From: Pipra filicauda
Lineage: Eukaryota > Chordata > Aves > Passeriformes > Pipridae
Assembly: GCF_003945595.2 (NCBI RefSeq)
Contig: NW_024104084.1
Location: forward strand, 372,001 to 436,000
Reading direction: 5' to 3'
DNA length: 64,000 nt
Part shown: piece by piece, positions 25,101 to 37,021 of the stretch
Layout of the letters: each line of letters begins with the position of its first letter
Position numbering within the stretch: position 1 is the stretch's first letter
The notes under the pieces: model-generated
Told to the model about the DNA's origin: nothing
The model's database searches: none
The model's input: the letters and a program-made list of their open reading frames with translations, nothing else
Translations under genes and position numbers: made by a program

Positions 25101-28100
25101 AGGTGCTCAGAGTAGAGTTGAGTGTCTTGGGGTGTTTATCTATGGCTTCAAAATTAAGGATTTTCCTTTGATAGTCATAGATCTCTCATTTGATTTTGAG
25201 CAAGCCATCTAGGTCCAGCTACTGACTTTATGTTAATGTTTATCTCCCAGTAATTTCAGTACCTTAGGTATTTTATATCTTATGATCCAGCTCTGCATGT
25301 GAAACTGCTATTTCTATTTAACTGTATGTTCTTTTCAGAGGCATTTGTTGATAAATACCTGATAAAGGCAGATAACAAGACAAAACACTAACCAACTAAG
25401 CTAAATTTACCATACAGTTCTGTATTTTTTATGTTGGGGAAGGTACAGACAAATTTTACACAAATTCCTGAATTCTGAAGCTTCAGTTCCTATCGTGAAG
25501 TCCCAAACAAAAAATCCTTAATACCTTGCTGGCACCTTCAATGTTTTACAAAACTGCATCTTAAATGGAAAAGTGAGTCAGAGAGCAGCAGCTGTGGACT
25601 ACATGGCTCTAGATTTGCTTTCCACAGACTATTACAGGGAAGGTTCTTCCCACCGTTTTCACTGTTACGGAACTAAAAAGGAAGATACTTCCTGCTATAA
25701 AATACATTGAAAGTAGAAGCAAGAAAACAAAGCCACTCATCAAATGACAGAGCCAAGTTAGATAACTGAAAGCATATTCAGGAAACAAAACATCTTGAGC
25801 AAAGGTTTGAAGGATTAAATTTGAGTTTGGGAAAAGTGACTGAGGTAAATGGGTTTAGGAGTTTAAAACATGGGGCACAGACTCTCTCTTGCCCTACCAT
25901 TCACCATTTTGCTAGAATTTGTCCATCTAACTGCCAATTAAATGAATACATTCTGGTGTCAGGTTTGGAATTTATGTGATTGTCTGACAAAAGGAAACAA
26001 ATTGAAGTCTAGAGGGAAATAAAAAAAAAGAAAACTATCTCCTGAACTTGAAAACCAATAAACTTTATATTAAAAACTGCTACAACTTTATTTTGAATTC
26101 CAAGAGGATCGAGATTTTTTATGTATATTTTTTTCCTTCTGACATGACTTTGAAGTTAAAAAGGTCATACTTGTTTCACCTGCTCACTAATGGCTCTGTG
26201 GCAGTAACTATAATTGATTGTAAAGATTTTTTTTGTCATTCTTTATGGATTCAGATCCTGCAGATTAGAAGCTTCGGGGATTATCAGACAGCCACAGTCA
26301 GAACTGAAGAATTATCAGAGGATAATCTTGTACTATTGCAAACTCCCTGCTATTAGGTATCATCCAATCATTCATTCAAGGAATTGTTATATATTTGTTC
26401 AACTGCTCTGCATTGTTAAAGTCTCCTTCATTCCCTTTCAAATTTACTTTCATGAACTGTATAAGCATTATAGATGGTACATAATAAGTCTGCTGTAAAG
26501 AAAGAGCTGATTCTTTTTAATTTTATTTTTATTTAAACCAAGGTCAAGGTTGAAGAATCACGCCCACGCACAGAACTTAAGATAATAAAAAAGTTATTTA
26601 TAACTTTTCCTCTTAGTTTCCATGAGTAGGCTTCTCTTACTCTCTCTTCAACCTACACTTCTAGCTAGAGAGCACCTCAGAGGCCTAACATGGGTGGATT
26701 GAGAGGCAAGCAAAACGAGGGCAAAAGACCTGAATCTCTTTAGCTGCTGCTTTTGCTGTTTCAGGCTTCTAGCATAAGGAAAGTTTGAGCAATCCTGAAA
26801 GAAGACAGCCTGCACTCTACAAACACAGAGGAAGAGGGTACCAATCTCTCTATGTCTTCAGCTGCATCTTCCCCTTACCTTTTTCTATGATGCCAGCAAG
26901 AAAATGGTAACAGAGAATGAAGTTGAAATGTCTTGGTGACTGTACTGAGTTGTTCACTATGAGATTGATGAATTTCACTTCGTATGGATGTCACTGATGA
27001 CACAAATTGCAGGGCCAAGAGGAATAAGGCCTTGACATTCTAGAGAAAACCCCAGGCAATGGTGGGAACAGGCTGAAAAATGACACCATTTGGGCTAATT
27101 TTTAGGTCATGAGTAAATGTGAAGGGCTGGAGATTTTCGGAAAGGCTAGAAAATAATGTCAGCAAGACCTGTCATTCTCCTATGCGTGAAACTCATTGCT
27201 CTTTTACATTAGAATAGGCAACAGCAGCCCCACATGTTTTGGAAACTCATGGATAAAGACAATTTCTCATCCCTCAAGATGACTACCAAGCAAACATTAA
27301 TATGTGGCAACTTCAGAAATTATCTCCATTAGCTGAGCTGCTATAACTAACCATGTACGTTCTCAGTACACTGTAACTTCTAGGAACAATATTTTAGCCA
27401 AAATAGCATTCAGCTCATATGTTGTGCAGACCAAGAATACATATGTGACCAGTTACAGAAGCTCATCTAATGGGGTGGAATGTTACTAAACTGCTCATTC
27501 TATGCACTTACTTGTTTGTGCCTATGAAAGAGAGGCTTTCTCATTTATGGAAAAATGCTTTTTCGCTGGAAAGTATCTATCAGCATAAGTTGTCTATGCA
27601 TCAAGTGAGAGATTCAAAGGTCACATCTCTGTTACCATGCTCAGTTGCTAACCGTCCTCTTTAATATGTGGGGAGGGAGAAAGAACTGAAATATTTTTTG
27701 GCTTGCGGAAGTGTCATATCTCCATGAAAACACATATTGTTTAATGATAACAAATGAGAAAAAGATATATATTTCATGCCATCTCAATTTTCTTATAAAC
27801 TGTATTGCTGTTCATGAGAGCTTCAAAACTGAAAACCTAAGGGGAAAGAGAAATTTCCCAGTATTTATTTATCTATTTATTTCATGAACAACTTTCCAGA
27901 AATTAATTACATGAAAGAAGCTGAACCTTTGAAACAAAAGAAAGGGACAAAAGTGTGAGTCCTCTGAGGTCTGAGCACTTTCTGACTTGCTACACACCTC
28001 CTTGGATGAGATTTATAACATTTCACATGGAAGGATCAGGTTCCCTTCTGAAAGTAGTTCCTAAATGGAAAATTATTACTCCAAACCAAGTCCAAGGGGG

Positions 28101-28714
28101 AGTTAGATATCTGGCCTCACTTGTTTGGCTGACAAGACTTTTTGTGCTGCCTATACTCAGTGGGTCAGCTAGGAAATTCAGTGCATTCAGTGCTGACTGG
28201 TAGGACCCTGCATTATATAGATGATAGTAAGAGGAGAGGATGAGCCCCATATCCCCCCTAGGAGTACTGAATGTTATTCTGAGCTTCAATCCCTTTCCTG
28301 AATTTAGGCTATTCTTTTAATTTATTTTTTTCCTGAATGGGTGTCCCTCCCACTGTAACAGATTGGTAGCTGGTGGTCTTACCTGAAGTGCAGAATGGAC
28401 ACGGACAGTAAAATGCCTGAATGGACTTAAACTTCTTTTTCCTGGAAATATGCTTGTGAATAAAGCCTGATATTAGAATGGCATGCACCTATTTCTAATC
28501 TGGCAAAAACAGTTTGTCTGCTTCCCACTGTTCTGCCTAGCAATTGTGTGTGTTTCTTCTCTGTTAAACAGATAAAATAACTTCTGCACCTTTTTTGATC
28601 TATTATTGTAACCCTAAAATGTTCTTATCCTGGATCCATCCCTCCTGTTCAGGCTGTTCAATTTTTGCATTTCATATCAAATTATCCACTGGTCAAGGGA
28701 GAGAGAGTTTGACA
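22121..28714. other. Unassigned sequence, no gene seen
   Basis: A 6.6-kb stretch with no recognisable repeat family or gene. The longest frame outside repeats in the window (131 codons, plus strand, 24240-24635) lies here and overlaps an 81-codon antisense frame. Neither shows a domain, signal peptide or familiar motif. A vaguely MIR-like phrase near 25190 was too weak to call. Confidence 0.45.
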
Positions 28715-29127
28715 AAGGAACAAAAGAATGATCAACAGATTGGAGCATCTGTCATAAGAGGAAAGGTTGGGAGAACTGAGACTGTTTAGCTTCAAGAAGA
28801 AGCGGCTTGGAGGCATCTTATCAATGTATATAAATAGCTACAGGGAGGGTGCAAAAAAAGACAGAGCCCTTGGTGTGCAGTTACAGGACCAGAGGCAATG
28901 GGCACAAATTGAAATACAGGAGTTTCCTCTTAAACATCAGGAAACACTTCTTTACTGTGAGGATGCCCAGGTTGCCCAGGGAGGTTTTGGGGGACTCCAT
29001 CCTTGGACATATGGACATGGTTGGGCAGCCTGCTGTAGGTATTCCTGCTTGAGCAGGGGCATTGGACCAGGTGACCTCCCAGGGTCGCTTTCAACCTCAG
29101 CCAGTCCATTATTCTGTGATTCTGTTC
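28715..29127 (+). mobile_element. CR1 LINE, 3' fragment
   Basis: A 5'-truncated CR1 of about 410 bp. Landmarks include 'gattggagcatctgtcataa', 'ctgagactgtttagcttcaa', 'ggcatcttatcaatgtatat', 'aggcaatgggcacaaattga', 'cacttctttactgtgaggat' and 'accaggtgacctcccagggt', ending in 'ccattattctgtgattctgt'. A stretch after 'ttactgtgaggatg' is shortened relative to the 16.85-kb copy. No intact frame remains. Confidence 0.92.
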
Positions 29128-30615
29128 ACCTAGAAACATCTTTTTTTAATTGCAGGTTTACTTCACTTTCGTGAAAAATGTGTGATCCGATTAAAAATGT
29201 TGCAATTTTTTTTTTTTTTCTGAAAAAAAAAATAAATTCAAGCTATTAGTCTGAAAAACCTTATGAATCATTTATTATCAGTGCTTGATGATGGTTAATT
29301 ACAGTGGTTATACAATACGATTCCTCCTCACTAACAGTTTGACTCTGTGCAGCATGTCTAGGGAAAAGAGTCTTAAGTAAGTAAACATATGCACCCAAAA
29401 CTTCCTAGGCCATATTTCCCCCCAGGAAATGACTTTGGAGACCTAGACCCCACCCCGAACTTAGGTTCCCTTTCAAGATCAAAGATTTGACTCATTTGTA
29501 GAGCAGAATGCTACTCAGCATATGAGCCCAACAATTAGGCTGACAGGCAGACAGGTAGACAGACAGACTGAGTGATTAGGTATTTAATTCTCTCTCATTC
29601 TACTCCCAAGATATCTAAACTCTCCCAGCTCTGCTTCAGTGCATGAAAAATCCTGGCTCAGGAGTAAATGTTGAGTTTATTGTACATAGCTCACAGATGG
29701 ATATATTACAAATGCAAACAAATATAAAGGATAGATAGAGTCGTGTGTTCTCCTGACTCACACCTAATGTAAGCAAGATCACTTTGGTCCCTTGTTTCCT
29801 GGTTGTTGTTAGTTTTGGTTTATATTTATTTTGCTGCTTTAGTTGTTATTTTGTCAGCTTCAGGTGTTTGCTTTGATTAACACACAGCATGTTTTCCCCC
29901 AGTCTGGTTTTCTTTTTTTTTTTTTCTACTAGCTCTGTCATAATCTGTCAGCTACATTATCTTTTTATATGTGAAGGCTGTTACAGAAGTATTCAATAAG
30001 CAGATTTTTAAGAAATCATATGTGTATTTTTAATCTAAATACATATATATATGTTTTAACAAGGGAAAATGGATACATCTGACACTCAGACAATTGTGAT
30101 ACAGAGGGCTATGTATGCTCAGTGCCTTTTATACTCACAGTAAATGGGAAGTGATGTTCAAAGCACTGAAAACTCTTCCATCAATTGTTTAGTCGCATTA
30201 TGGAGAAGATTCCATCTTATATCTCACCCCTTCTCTCTACCATCTCCAATGTCCCCTATGTGCTGTATTCCTGTTTTGTACCTGGTATTTTGGGATCTCA
30301 TTACAATGGGCAGTGGATCTCATTACAATAGTGCCTCAGGACTGAGTTTTTTGATATGGATAATGGCAGGAACTGATATCATCCTGAAACAGGGATTCTA
30401 CTGATTTGGATTCTGATCTTCAAAAAAAGTCAGTTCTTTTTACTACTGCTACAACAGTCTTCATACTTAGAGGTTTGTGCAAGTCAGTCCACTGTATGGT
30501 CCATGCGAGGTCTCTTAAATTATAGTTTGGGGAGGACCTCTAACATGGAGTTGGCTAGTTTCTACATTTTTATCCAAGGAAAATTAAAAAAAAGGAAAAA
30601 AAAAGGTATATAAAG
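29128..30615. other. Unassigned sequence with microsatellite patches
   Basis: Includes a T-run/A-run pair at 29205-29232, a degenerate (CAGA)n patch near 29540-29572 and a T-run near 29911-29925. No gene recognised. Confidence 0.5.

Positions 30616-30676
<61 letters not shown>
30616..30676 (+). repeat. A61 homopolymer
   Basis: Sixty-one consecutive A residues, the longest homopolymer in the window. It is flanked by 'aaaaggtatataaag' on the left and 'ggtatttatag' on the right. No retrotransposon body or gene-like sequence precedes it, and CR1 does not carry poly(A) tails. Length may be an assembly approximation. Confidence 0.9.
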
Positions 30677-30678
<2 letters not shown>

Positions 30679-31739
30679 TATTTATAGAAAAATTCTCTTT
30701 ATCTTCCAGAAATTCTCTTACTAATATTAAGACTGTTTTCCTGTGGCTAAAAGGACCTAGTGTTACAGCATTTGAGTGGCCCTGGATATGTTTAGAATGT
30801 TATCTGAATGAAAGATAACTTAAAGGGTTGGGTGATGGGCAAACCCATAGTAGTTAAAATGAGGAAACTTGACTTCTGGGCTTGAATTTACTATTGGATT
30901 AAGACATAGAAGTGTGGCGGGTATTAATTAATTTACTTATTTATTTTATATCTTTGATTTTTTTTTTCTGATAAACAGAAATTTGGGGTTAGTGTAGTTT
31001 ACTTTTTTTCCCATTCAAGATGTACCTTGAATTGTCTGAATGCTGAGAGAGATTGACAGCAGAGTGAAGCACTATGAGTAGGTGAGCAGATAGCTACACA
31101 CACATAGCACTGAAGAAGTCAGAGAAAATCAACTCATTATCATTAGTCTCCTACATCCACAAAGGACTGGAGCTCTATTGAGAGTTTTGGAGAGAGCGGC
31201 AGAAGCTGTTGCATTGAAAAACCCAAGGAAAGAGTTAACAGAAAGCATGCCTCCTTTCTCCAGCAGCCTTGAGCAGTTGGTGCCTTTGCCATTAAATATT
31301 TTCACATGTAGGTTTTCTATTTGCCTTGAATTACTGAAATACACTAAGCACATCTCTCCAAGGACCCAAAGCGATGGTGTAATAGGTTCCTGCTAATAGC
31401 TTGAAACTATACAGCAATCTAGTTTTGAAATACAACACAAATCTTTATCTAAAAGCACTAACACCTCACTCCTGTGTTCGCAGAGTATGTTTTCACATTT
31501 CTTTTTGCAATGCCTAGCAGGGAGGGGGTGGGTGGGGGGGAAATAGCTACAAGCGAAATGATGCATTCCAGGCAAAGAGCCAATTTAAAAAGTCTGTTCC
31601 CTCCAGTTTGCTGTCACTTGTCACGGTTAAACAAAACATGGAATAGAAAAAGAGAAATTGGCTTCAGTGTAAATGTCAACATTCTGATTAAAGCAAACAT
31701 GAAGCATTCACAACTCTTGACAAAAAAAAAAAAATTAAA
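30677..31739. other. Unassigned sequence
   Basis: No gene or repeat family recognised. Frames of 60-89 codons overlap on both strands between 31.13 and 31.74 kb without motifs. Confidence 0.5.
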
Positions 31740-31744
31740 TTAAA

Positions 31745-31810
31745 TTATGAAGGGTATGCAAATGAGGCCCTTCGTCTGTATGATTACGGGTATGTATAAA
31801 TTTGCATATT
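31745..31810. promoter_or_regulatory. Candidate regulatory element with inverted octamer pair
   Basis: ATGCAAAT at 31756-31763 and its reverse complement ATTTGCAT at 31800-31807 are exact POU/Oct octamers, 36 bp apart. The first sits in the loop of a 6-bp-arm hairpin (gaaggg 31749-31754, cccttc 31768-31773). Octamer sites are bound by POU-domain factors, and pairs are common in enhancers. Single octamers occur by chance in AT-rich DNA; the pairing is what makes this notable. Confidence 0.35.
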
Positions 31811-34800
31811 CTCTTTATACTATTAAAACTAATGTAACAGAGCTGGGTGTTCAGGAACATGCAGGCATCCTTTTCCAGGGGTTGAAGCTTTCCAGCATGT
31901 TTGTGTAAACCGTGTGGATCAGAGTGTCCATGCATCCCCAGGTGTGGGTTGCATGCGTCGGCTCACCTGCAGCTATGCATGTGTGGGGAGGTAAATGCAC
32001 ACTCCTGATTTTATCCACTCCTGTTTACACGTAGGAAAAACAGTGTGGTTCTTGGCTTCAGGAAGATATTCCAGTTTCAATATACAACTAGGTGAATAAT
32101 GTCCTCGGTTAATGTCAGCAGCAAAAAGAGTCTTGTGAAACAGGGGAAAAGTAAGACTCGGAAGTAAAAACAGAAACTGGGAAGCAAAAAAAAAAAACCC
32201 AAAAAAAAAAGAACCTCATCACTCGAGAATACTTGAATTGTGCTGTTTTCCAAGAAGGATAATGGAGAATTATGAAAAATATATTAATAATTTAAACCTA
32301 GGTAGGATATTTTCCCAGTTCCTCTGTATCTTGTTAGGCACAGATCTTGGAAATTGAATTGTTTGAAATGTGCTTTTGCAAAGCTCTCGGCGTGCATTCA
32401 TAACATAAAATTTTAAAGCAAGTGTAATACATTTGAATTCCATAATTAAAATTAATGGAAAAATGAAAAATAAATGGCCTGCACTGGTCCAGTTTCCCTT
32501 CTGTGGAATATATTTTACTGGTATACCTTATTGTGTATGTGGTGTGTTTGTGTGGTATACTTCGGTTTGGTTTGTTTTCTTTTTTTCGTTTCCCTACTGG
32601 TTTCTCTGTGTGATTCTATTTGTATCTATGTTTTCAACTATTCCCTCATCATAAAATATGCAAATACATGAAAATACTACACAAGCCACTAGACAACATT
32701 CCTTAACCAACATTATAAAGCGTTTCTACTTAGACAAAGCAGAGTCTGTGCACTCAAAATATGTTATTCATTACTTCAGGACACTACTACGCCCTCCCTA
32801 CTCCCTCACCTTAGAAAATACATGTACAGAGGAGGAATCTGGGGAGATTACCACAGATTTATTTTTAATAACGGCATTTAGAAACATAAATTCTGTTTTA
32901 AAACCTGTATAGAAAATTTAAAGACTGGTATGAAATAAACTAGGCATGTTCAAGGTGCATGAAGGTTTATCTGGGTTGCTAAAAGCAATACCTCCCTGCA
33001 TTTTATTGGTTTGTTTGCTACAAGAAGACTACCGTAATGGGTCCAGCATAGCACTTAACAAAATCATCTTAGTCTGTCCCCTGTGTTCATCTTTAAAGGG
33101 TTAGCTTTCTCCTTCTTTCTCCCTCTTTTCTTCCACTGTTTGCAGAAAATATCATTGCACTGCAATTAACAGTCTGCTTATCTATCCAATTTAATTATTT
33201 GCCTATATAAAGGATGGATAAATACATATTTGATATTTTATAACCTGTCTTGCCAAAAAGACTGCACTTTTTTGGTGGTATATAAAAACCCCTGTTACTC
33301 AGTATACATGTCCTCTTCATTTTTCTGACCTAGAGGCAAAAGGTCTTAGGACCTATAATAATTAGCATAAGGTGAAATGCTGCAACACATCCAGTGCTGT
33401 ATGTATTGGATTTCTAGGATTCCCATGACAGTTCAACATTTTTCTTGCTTGTAAGAAGCCACAGTGTTGATTTCAAAGCCTTTTTAAAATGGCATTAGGC
33501 TCAGGTGTTCTATATTCCTTCCCTAAAATCCTTGTTTCACTAGCACATTTGCCCCTTTGTGAAAAACACGCTTCCTTTCTCTGTGGCATGGAGAGAGAAA
33601 TGCACTGGTGCGGGGAAGGAAACAAGCCAAGCTCACAGACTGACTGTGAGAGACCTGATTGCTACAGATGGGTTCCTGCAAACCAACAGAGCTCCAAAGA
33701 CCAGGGTCTCTGCACCGGGCAGGTCTGGACACAGGCACGTAAGTCTGATGGACTGACAAAAGTTTAGGTTTTGGCCATAGATGTTAAATGGACTTCTATC
33801 CTGCAGGCAGTGAATAAGAAAGCTTTTTTTTTTTTCCCCTAAAATATCACCTTCTTCAGCTCTATCCAACAGATATGCAAAAGGCATGACCACTACTTGC
33901 AGAGAGATTTTTCCTGTGCTTAAATTAAGCCTGACTTAGACAGAATCTACGTTTAACCACTGACTCAGTAATGGCTTTAATGACATCTTCAAGTGTGAAC
34001 AGACATAAATGTAAACTGAAAAAATTAGGCATCTATAACGTCCTTCCACTGACTTCAAAAAGTGAAGGTTTGGTCAAGCAGCAAGAGGAAAACTCAAAGA
34101 ATTGTCAGGCCATCTGTCTGAAACAAAACCAAACACATGTCTTTTATCAATGGAAAAATAAATTATAGGACTCACTGAGATTAACTGTTGTTGTAGAAAT
34201 CATTACCTCCCCTTCCCTCACCACCATAAAACAGATTATATAGACTCCATCAGTACAAATTAATTATGGTGATTAAAAAGAAAACTTCATCACAGACAGG
34301 TGATAAACTACTGATTTACAGATTAAATGAAGGCGTATGCTTGTATATATTTTTTTTATAAATTTTCCCAGGTATGCCTGACCAGTCATTCTGGTGGAGA
34401 AGATACAGGTATATCTCACATTTTGTTTTTAGACACTATGGCTATTCTTACATACTAATTTTATTTAGTTCTAGGATAATGAATTCTGAGGCTGAGCTTA
34501 TATTTGTCACTTTAAATATATTAAAAAAGGGAAAGAACAGCACATATGGCTCACATTTCATTAATAATAGCTATGTCTGTAGAAGTGTAAGTAACTCAAC
34601 AGAAAAAAAAATGGTCTAATAATGAATTTGGTGTGTTAAAAGCATGTTTGACTGTCTAAATCATCACCTTTCAGACACAAAAAGACTGAGAAGGAATGTA
34701 TTTTCTACAGTCTAAGTGCTTACTCAGATATTACCAGGATTTGTCACAAAAAGAGCCCACAATATGAGGTATTACCACAGTGTCATGGCCAAAATTCACA

Positions 34801-36644
34801 ACTTTTAAATGCTTGAGCATCTCAGAGTGCCCCCAACCTCAGTATAAGGAGAACCTTAAATTTTACAGCTACAGATCAAACCCTTTCAACAACACAGTCA
34901 CTTCATTGTAGAAGACTACCAGATCAGGCAGGCAGGAAATAAATTCTTTAATAATCCACTTAAAAGGGGTTGGATGGTACTTTGAGAAGTCCAAAGAGAA
35001 GAACATTGATTTAACCAACTAAATAACCAGAGACTAAGAGGTGAAGAAACTTTTCTCTCACTATAAGGTAATTAATGTGGACGCAAAATAAACAAAGGCA
35101 GCTACAGCAGCTAAACCCACAAGTATACCCAAGAATAGGTTAGAAAAGAAATTTTTCTTTCTCTCTAGATCCCTGTAATCCATATATATTTGTCTGTAGT
35201 CTAAAAGCAAAATGTGTGCAAACAACTCCTAAGCAAAAACAGCAGACTCAGTCACGTGCTTGGGGTAAAATTTGTCCTACCAAAAAAACACCAAGCCCAC
35301 TTCATTATTAACTGTGAATGCAAGGATGCAACTGAGCAAATGCTCCCTTAATTAACAGATTAAAATCCTGTATTTAAAGACATTCAGATAACATTCAACC
35401 AGCAGAAGAAAAGAAGCGTGAAGAGAAACATAAGCATCAGGATGAAAATACAGAGTGATGCAAAAGAAAAGGAACTGAACAGAGTTTTTCTCTGGTATTT
35501 AGTTTGTATAGGTTAGTACATCAGTCACCATGTGGGGCGAGTGCTCTCGGAGAAAAAAAAAAAACTAAACAATTTGAAGGGACATGCGATTTATCCCTCT
35601 ATCCTAAAATAAGGATTGACTCATAGGTTTTTTTAACTTCTTTAAAAATCTTGTAGAGACCTCACAAAGTCATTTGACAATCTGTTTCAGAGTTTAACTT
35701 TTCTTATTGTTCAGAAAACTTTTTTTTTTTTTTTTGTATAGGTAATCTTAGGAGAACAAAAAGGAAAAACAGAACATCAAATAGCTATTTATAAACAAAC
35801 TGAAAGTAAGAACAGCAAAGGTAGAGCATTGTTCAGATTGATGCAGAGATTGAGTACATGAGGAAATAAATGAACCTTAAAAATGTGCTACATCCTTCAT
35901 CACAGAGTAATGGGTTGAAATTCTGTAATCTATGGAGTCTGAATTCTATCTTTGGTTTTCATCTAAATTCTAGGATTAGACTTGAGGCAAGCATTTATTG
36001 CATTTCTGGATGTGGAAGCATGATTTGGCAGAGTTTTCAAAACAAGCAAAACAGCAATTAAGCTATATCTAAAACTTTTGTGCATAAAGAGTAGAACAGA
36101 TCATATTGAGAGATTATCTACATTCATATAGAGGGAACCCTAGAAAATGTGACTGACACAGAAGAAGATTAAAGCCAATATTGAAAGTAATGCTGCTGCC
36201 TGTCAAATGAAGTCAAAGTAATGCTAACTTGATAATATGGTCATTAAAGTTGTTTTAACACTATTACTGCTGCTGAAGTCAGGAGACCTGGAGTCCATGC
36301 ATCGCTGTCAGAATTTTCCTGAAGTTTGATGGGACAGTTTTCCATACAGAAAGAAAGAACAATGGAAGTTTATTTTGTTAAGGACAGCTGGGGTCCAGTC
36401 TACGTATTATAGGCTCGGTATTCTGACTTAAAATTTAAACTCCGTGTTCTACATACTCCCCTAAATAATCAGCAGAGACCTGTAGCCACATTAGAAAGCC
36501 TCCAAATGGCAACCTTTCAAGTACAAGTCACAACAAAGTCAGAAACAAACTATTAGATGTCAATCTTATTTTTCACATATCCTATCTCACAGACTTTCTC
36601 TATGTATTTGATTTACGTTTTAGTTTCCTTCCCCATCCCTGGCC
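31811..36644. other. Unassigned sequence, partly CNE-like
   Basis: No gene recognised. The 33000-33420 block has a complex, non-repetitive texture that might be conserved noncoding DNA. The 33490-33780 block is more G/C-rich, with overlapping frames on both strands and no motif. A-rich patches occur at 32187-32212 and 35551-35562, and a T-rich run near 35720-35736. Confidence 0.45.
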
Positions 36645-37021
36645 CTCCAAAACCAAACCAAACAAAAAAAACCCAACAAAACAAAATAAAACAAACAAAC
36701 AAAACCAAACAAAAAAAAACCCCACCCATTTTTATAAATCCCAGTGGTAGTGAGGCTGAATATAACAGCCTAAAGGAAGTTTAAGTCACAGGCAAAGGGC
36801 AGGAGAGGCCAGAACACAGAACAACATGAAGACTCTGCCTCATCACAGCAAAACAAAAGCTTAAAAGGATTCTCTGTCACCCAGTACCCTTTTAGTCATG
36901 ATCAATCTCAGACTGAGGGGTTTTGACTTGTTGTTATTGTTTTTATTTTTGGTTGGTTGGTTGGGTTTTGTTTGTTTGTTAGCTTGATTTTTTTTTTTTG
37001 TTTGTTTCTTTTTTGTTTGTG
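36645..37021. repeat. Facing A/C-rich and T/G-rich tracts
   Basis: An A/C-rich (aaac)n-like tract at 36645-36726 is followed about 190 bp later by a T/G-rich (gttt)n-like tract at 36918-37021. They are roughly complementary in inverted orientation. Open frames here (75 codons plus, 86 codons minus) are Lys/Gln/Asn-rich products of the repeats and not genes. Confidence 0.8.

Noticed and set aside
25180..25260. Possible MIR fragment ('gattttgagcaagccatct')
   Set aside because: Only one short phrase resembles MIR and the flanking core does not follow.
29540..29572. CRISPR-like or satellite array from repeated CAGA units
   Set aside because: It is a short degenerate microsatellite with no spacer structure.
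36270..36330. Possible MIR 5' fragment ('gaagtcaggagacctggagt')
   Set aside because: The similarity is short and the remaining MIR core is absent.
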